Positions 60,928-64,000 of a stretch of 64,000 bases of DNA are shown piece after piece. The stretch comes from Paenibacillus methanolicus (GTDB lineage Bacteria; Bacillota; Bacilli; Paenibacillales; Paenibacillaceae): positions 248,001 to 312,000 of the forward strand of contig NZ_VNHS01000009.1 in assembly GCF_008124765.1 (NCBI RefSeq), in the 5' to 3' direction. The notes below the pieces were generated by a model, which saw nothing but the letters and a program-made list of their open reading frames with translations, did not search any database and was not told the DNA's origin. A program made the translations under genes and the position numbers. Every line of letters begins with the position of its first letter. Within the stretch, counting starts at the first letter, position 1.

Positions 60928-61470
60928 ATGAGAACAAGAAAAATGGTGGCCATGCTGGCCTTCGTCGTTGCGATTGCCGTCAGCACGCCCGTTGCGATGA
61001 GTTACATGGATTACCGCCAGACCCGAGTCGCGAATGGCCATGCGGACGCGTTCGTCCAGCATTTACAAACGGCGGTTCAAGAGAAACGGACGTTTCGGAT
61101 GACGGAAGTGGCCGACTTTGCGTGGGACCGGATGTATATGTTTCAGCCCTACACGCCGCGAGACGTGATGGAGCAAACCGTTGGGTCGACATGGAATACG
61201 AGCGATTCGTATCTCGGCTATCTGATCGACCAGACCAGCGTAGGCGATCATCCGTTAATTTATGACCACCTGCATAAGCTCGTCTTCGTCAAAGACGATC
61301 AGGTCGTCCTCGACCTGACCTTGGACCGGATTACGGCGGATTTTACGGAAAGCCGGGAGATGGTTGAACGCGGCGATGCGTGGTTTGCCGTTGAGCGGAA
61401 AGACGAGCTGGATGGGTATGGTCAGCCGATCGAGAAGAAGCGGATTATGATTCGGAACGCGTCCGAATGA
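60928..61470 (+). CDS. Hypothetical membrane-anchored protein, paralogue of 39705
   Basis: A 180-aa protein with N-terminal anchor or signal (MRTRKMVAMLAFVVAIAVST). The outer domain shares with the protein at 39705 the blocks FRMTEVADFAWDRMYMFQPYTPRD, LVFVKDDQVVLDLTLDRITADF and MVERGDAWF, plus an insert of about 15 residues (NTSDSYLGYLIDQTSVG). GAGAGG lies six bases before ATG 60928. Function unknown. Confidence 0.7.
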   Translation: MRTRKMVAMLAFVVAIAVSTPVAMSYMDYRQTRVANGHADAFVQHLQTAVQEKRTFRMTEVADFAWDRMYMFQPYTPRDVMEQTVGSTWNTSDSYLGYLIDQTSVGDHPLIYDHLHKLVFVKDDQVVLDLTLDRITADFTESREMVERGDAWFAVERKDELDGYGQPIEKKRIMIRNASE

Positions 61471-61515
61471 CCCGCGCCGCCTATCGCTAGGAGCAGACCC
61501 TTTATAAAAGCGAAA

Positions 61516-61546
61516 AACGGATATTCCGTGAGATCGGATATCCGTT
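61516..61546. terminator. Hairpin between converging genes
   Basis: AACGGATAT (61516-61524) pairs with ATATCCGTT (61538-61546), with an inner CCG/CGG extension. Confidence 0.6.
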
Positions 61547-61569
61547 CGCCGTTTGCAACTGTTTGCAAC

Positions 61570-61947
61570 CTATTTATCTTCCCGCAATAAGTATTCGTTG
61601 CCGTCTTGATCTTTGAAGGTGAACATGGATCCGTACGGCATTTTCATTAAATCCCCGACTTCTACCCCGTTGTGCTTCATGCCCTCATACGCCGCATCGA
61701 TATCCGTCGTGCTGAAGAGAACGGACGGATGCGCGACGGCGGATGGGTTCTGCTGCTGCATGGCCGCCTTGGAATAGAGCACCAGCGTCGTAAATTCGCT
61801 GTCGCTAGGCCCAACCTCCAGCCAGGTCGCATTCGGCCCCATCGGCTGCTCCGCTTTTAAGACGAATCCGATCTTGTTTAACCAGAACGCCTTCGCCTGT
61901 TCTTGATCGTTGACATAGACGGTGATCTTGCCGATTTTGTTAATCAT
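61570..61947 (-). CDS. VOC family (glyoxalase-like) protein
   Basis: A 125-aa protein: KIGKITVYVNDQEQAKAFWLNKIGFVLKAEQ, ATWLEVGP, VLFSTTDIDAAYEGMKHNGVEVGDL, GSMFTFKDQDGNEYLLRED. Standard single VOC domain with metal-site candidates in the first and last strands. AAGGGTG precedes ATG. Unrelated in position to the VOC gene at 35134. Confidence 0.85.
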   Translation of the reverse strand: MINKIGKITVYVNDQEQAKAFWLNKIGFVLKAEQPMGPNATWLEVGPSDSEFTTLVLYSKAAMQQQNPSAVAHPSVLFSTTDIDAAYEGMKHNGVEVGDLMKMPYGSMFTFKDQDGNEYLLREDK

Positions 61948-62038
61948 CGTGGCACCCTTTTCTTCGGTTGATGGATGGACGACCTCAATTTATCAGAGCG
62001 GGTGGGGAAAATCAATTCTGCGGGTGTAATGAGCATCC

Positions 62039-62707
62039 TTAAATTTCCTCGATGGTTGCGTTATGAATCTTGAAACTTTCGTCGTAATCCAACCTAACGC
62101 TCATGGCATAGGTCGTTGTCGACACGGCGCCGAGCGCGGTGGCGGTCAACTGATTGTCGGTTACCGCATACGTAATCATGGGGCCGAAATAAATCGCATC
62201 GGGCCAGTCCGGAAGCAAGGTTTCGTTGTATTGTTTCTCGTACTTCTTCTCGCCAAGCTCAAGCGTAATGCGGACCATTCCGTCACCGTGAACGAGAACG
62301 GATTTCGCGGTATTTTTGATATAGGCAATGTGGTCTTCTACGGCTACTTCCGAGAGGTCGTTGGCATTCAGTACATGGAGTTCCTGCTGCATTACGCCTG
62401 GTCGTTTGGCCTTCAGGAGAATCACGACAACCTCATTCGTTCCGTCATGATTGAGATCCGCTTCTTCCAAGACGGGCGGATATTGCTCGTCCATCATCGT
62501 GGCCCAGTCGAAGGACTTTTCCATACCGTTATGTGCGAGCAGCAGGGCCGAATAATTTTCGATTCCCTTATTTCCGTAAAGAATCGTGGAATCCCTTTTG
62601 ACGAGTTCGACCTTGGTGATATTCGTTGAGGGTTCTTTGTCAGGCGCCGTGCAGCCGCATACCGATAATGCGAGGATAATAAACGCAATAGTCTTCTTTA
62701 CTAGCAT
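62039..62707 (-). CDS. Hypothetical lipoprotein
   Basis: A 222-aa lipoprotein with leader KKTIAFIILALSVCGC. The mature part has LEEADLNHDGTNEVVVILL, an FG-GAP/VCBS-type calcium-loop motif found in beta-propeller or export-associated proteins, followed by beta-rich sequence. ATG 62707 has AAGGAG nine bases upstream; GTG 62713 is too close. Function unknown. Confidence 0.7.
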   Translation of the reverse strand: MLVKKTIAFIILALSVCGCTAPDKEPSTNITKVELVKRDSTILYGNKGIENYSALLLAHNGMEKSFDWATMMDEQYPPVLEEADLNHDGTNEVVVILLKAKRPGVMQQELHVLNANDLSEVAVEDHIAYIKNTAKSVLVHGDGMVRITLELGEKKYEKQYNETLLPDWPDAIYFGPMITYAVTDNQLTATALGAVSTTTYAMSVRLDYDESFKIHNATIEEI

Positions 62708-62764
62708 CGACACGATCTCCTTTTGGCTGGGGCCCGGGAGGAGCGATAAATCGCTTCTAATGGA

Positions 62765-63226
62765 TCAATCCAGCAAATAATACATCCCCTTCAATGTCCA
62801 GCTAAGCCGGTCATCGTCCTCGTTCCCGCTCTTGTAATAGTAGACCGCTTTTTCTCCCAGACTGCTGACTTCGTACTGGTTGGTGGGCATCTCCTCCGCG
62901 CTGAATCCGATCATGGCGGCGGCCATGATTTTGGAGACCGAGAACCGGCGCCTCGGCAGCCGGTCTTCCGGCAACTCGGCTAGCTCCGGGACCTGATCCA
63001 AGCCACCCGAAGGGAATGAGATCAGCTCCCTTGCTTCTTCAAGGCGATCAGCCGGCACGTAGAGTTCGATCGGGGACGGCGCGCTTGCCATGTAGAGGCG
63101 CATAAAACGTCCTAGCCCCGGTTCGATCCGATAGAACGGAATGCCTGCGTTCTCCAATAGGGGCTCCGCGAACACAATCTCCAGCTCGCTAAAGCCGCGT
63201 AAATGCACATATTCAATTCGGGCCAT
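62765..63226 (-). CDS. DUF2007-like signal-transducing protein
   Basis: A 153-aa protein. The N-terminal 70 residues match DUF2007: ELEIVFAEPLLENAGIPFYRIEPG, SPIELYVPADRLEEARELIS. The rest is an uncharacterised acidic tail. GGAG lies nine bases before ATG 63226; 63241 is not favoured. Role unknown. Confidence 0.7.
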   Translation of the reverse strand: MARIEYVHLRGFSELEIVFAEPLLENAGIPFYRIEPGLGRFMRLYMASAPSPIELYVPADRLEEARELISFPSGGLDQVPELAELPEDRLPRRRFSVSKIMAAAMIGFSAEEMPTNQYEVSSLGEKAVYYYKSGNEDDDRLSWTLKGMYYLLD

Positions 63227-63372
63227 GCGTATAATCTCCATTCTGAAAGACCGAATCTTAATTGCCTATCCATTTTACTATAGATGGATGTACCGGGATA
63301 GGTTGGTTAATATCGGCATGACAGCCGCCGACGTGATATTTGGCCGGGGATTAGGTAAAATTAGGAGGAGCT

Positions 63373-63402
63373 ATGGATAACCGAAATGAGGTCATGAAAT
63401 GA
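63373..63402 (+). CDS. 9-codon upstream ORF overlapping yitT
   Basis: MDNRNEVMK and stop. It has a perfect TAGGAGGAG two bases before its ATG, better than that of yitT, and its TGA overlaps the yitT ATG (ATGA). This would couple translation of the two. Whether the peptide matters is unknown. Confidence 0.4.
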   Translation: MDNRNEVMK

Positions 63403-64000
63403 ACAAAACGCACAAAGAACCTGCCGTACTAAAGAAAGGGTTACGCGGACTGTTGGTGGTCCTCGGCGCATTCATCACCGCGTATGGACTCGAAGCCGTC
63501 TTAATTCCGAACAACGTATCGGATGGCGGCGTTACCGGTCTGAGTATCGTCGGCTCGAAGGTGTTCGACCTGCCGCTGGGCGTGCTGATCGCGGTGCTGA
63601 ATCTTCCGTTCATCTTCCTGGGCTACAAGCAGATTGGCAAAAGCTTCGCGATCTATTCCGTGCTTGGCATTGCCTCGCTGGCCATCGGTACGATCGTCAT
63701 GCACCATGTCTCGCCCATCATCGAAGGCGATACGCTCCTGATTACCGTCGTCGGCGGGATTATTATCGGCTTCGGCATGGGTCTGGCGCTGCGGAACGGC
63801 GGCGCCCTGGACGGCATCGATATGCTGGCCGTGCTGCTGTCCCGCAAGCTTCCGTTCGGCACAAGCGATCTCATCTTATTCCTGAACATGTTCGTGTTTA
63901 TCGTCGTCTCGACGGTATTCGGCCTGCAAGGGGCGATCCTGTCGGCCATCGCGTATTACATCGCGGCCAAAGTCATCCATATCGTGGAAGAAGGGTTGAG
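63399..64000 (+). CDS. YitT family membrane protein, 3' end outside window
   Basis: The first 200 residues of a YitT/DUF2179-type integral membrane protein. Helices: LRGLLVVLGAFITAYGLEAVLI, LPLGVLIAVLNLPFIFLGYK, SFAIYSVLGIASLAIGTIVM, LLITVVGGIIIGFGMGLAL, DLILFLNMFVFIVVSTVFG. The motif PNNVSDGGVTGLSI and GGALDGIDMLAVLL are characteristic. The cytoplasmic DUF2179 domain should follow outside. ATG 63399 overlaps the stop of a small upstream ORF. Confidence 0.9.
   Translation, partial: MNKTHKEPAVLKKGLRGLLVVLGAFITAYGLEAVLIPNNVSDGGVTGLSIVGSKVFDLPLGVLIAVLNLPFIFLGYKQIGKSFAIYSVLGIASLAIGTIVMHHVSPIIEGDTLLITVVGGIIIGFGMGLALRNGGALDGIDMLAVLLSRKLPFGTSDLILFLNMFVFIVVSTVFGLQGAILSAIAYYIAAKVIHIVEEGL

Overview
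The window looks like chromosomal DNA of a GC-rich member of the Paenibacillaceae (Paenibacillus/Cohnella type). The evidence is strong AGGAGG-type ribosome binding sites with many TTG and GTG starts, a YesM/YesN two-component pair, a T-box leader on trpS, large secreted glycoside hydrolases (GH78, GH87, GH3), S-layer homology and DUF4127 proteins, and a YitT-family membrane protein. No rRNA, tRNA, CRISPR array, prophage module or intact transposase was seen. Coordinates and motifs were read by eye; no database search was run.

Layout. 1-5000: end of a P-loop kinase, a macrolide phosphotransferase (mph) preceded by a short leader ORF with a strong SD, and a GH78 alpha-L-rhamnosidase. 5050-5990: an AT-rich islet with a broken Thg1-like 3'-5' polymerase and a coupled P-loop kinase. 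6100-7660: DUF899 protein, then a 281-bp MITE with terminal inverted repeats and a 10-bp target duplication, inserted ahead of a small membrane protein. 8290-10335: lipoprotein, glutathionylspermidine-synthase-like ATP-grasp enzyme and DUF350 protein. 11000-18360: lipoprotein, a TetR/hydrolase operon with a clear operator-promoter, an RHH protein plus a DnaN paralogue, a WYL regulator, DinB, EVE, SRPBCC and IseA-like proteins. 18480-30274: a nucleoside uptake and breakdown locus. 30426-40750: esterase, a 1109-aa GH87 protein, VOC, SLH, SMI1/KNR4, lipoprotein, MoaF-like, phosphotransferase and GNAT genes. 40900-46650: an AT-richer accessory stretch with orphan small proteins, SMI1/KNR4 immunity-like proteins, TetR+GNAT and a decayed GNAT gene. 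46900-64000: aldo-keto reductase with a MerR-type promoter and a divergent MerR gene lacking a normal start codon, csaA, T-box trpS, a domain-swapped GH3 enzyme, a second MITE copy, a 12-TM transporter-like protein, signal peptidase I next to a 46-aa secreted peptide gene, DUF4127, VOC, lipoprotein, DUF2007 and yitT (cut by the window end).

Function. The nucleoside locus is a complete route: two BMP-type binding lipoproteins and a NupOPQ-like ABC transporter import nucleosides, two nucleoside hydrolases release ribose, and a ribokinase phosphorylates it; the YesM/YesN pair next door is a plausible sensor. The most interesting less-expected features are the mph leader peptide with an Arg-Leu-Arg-Lys motif, the MITE pair whose hairpins covary, the MerR gene with an apparent ATC start, and the tiny secreted peptide beside signal peptidase I.
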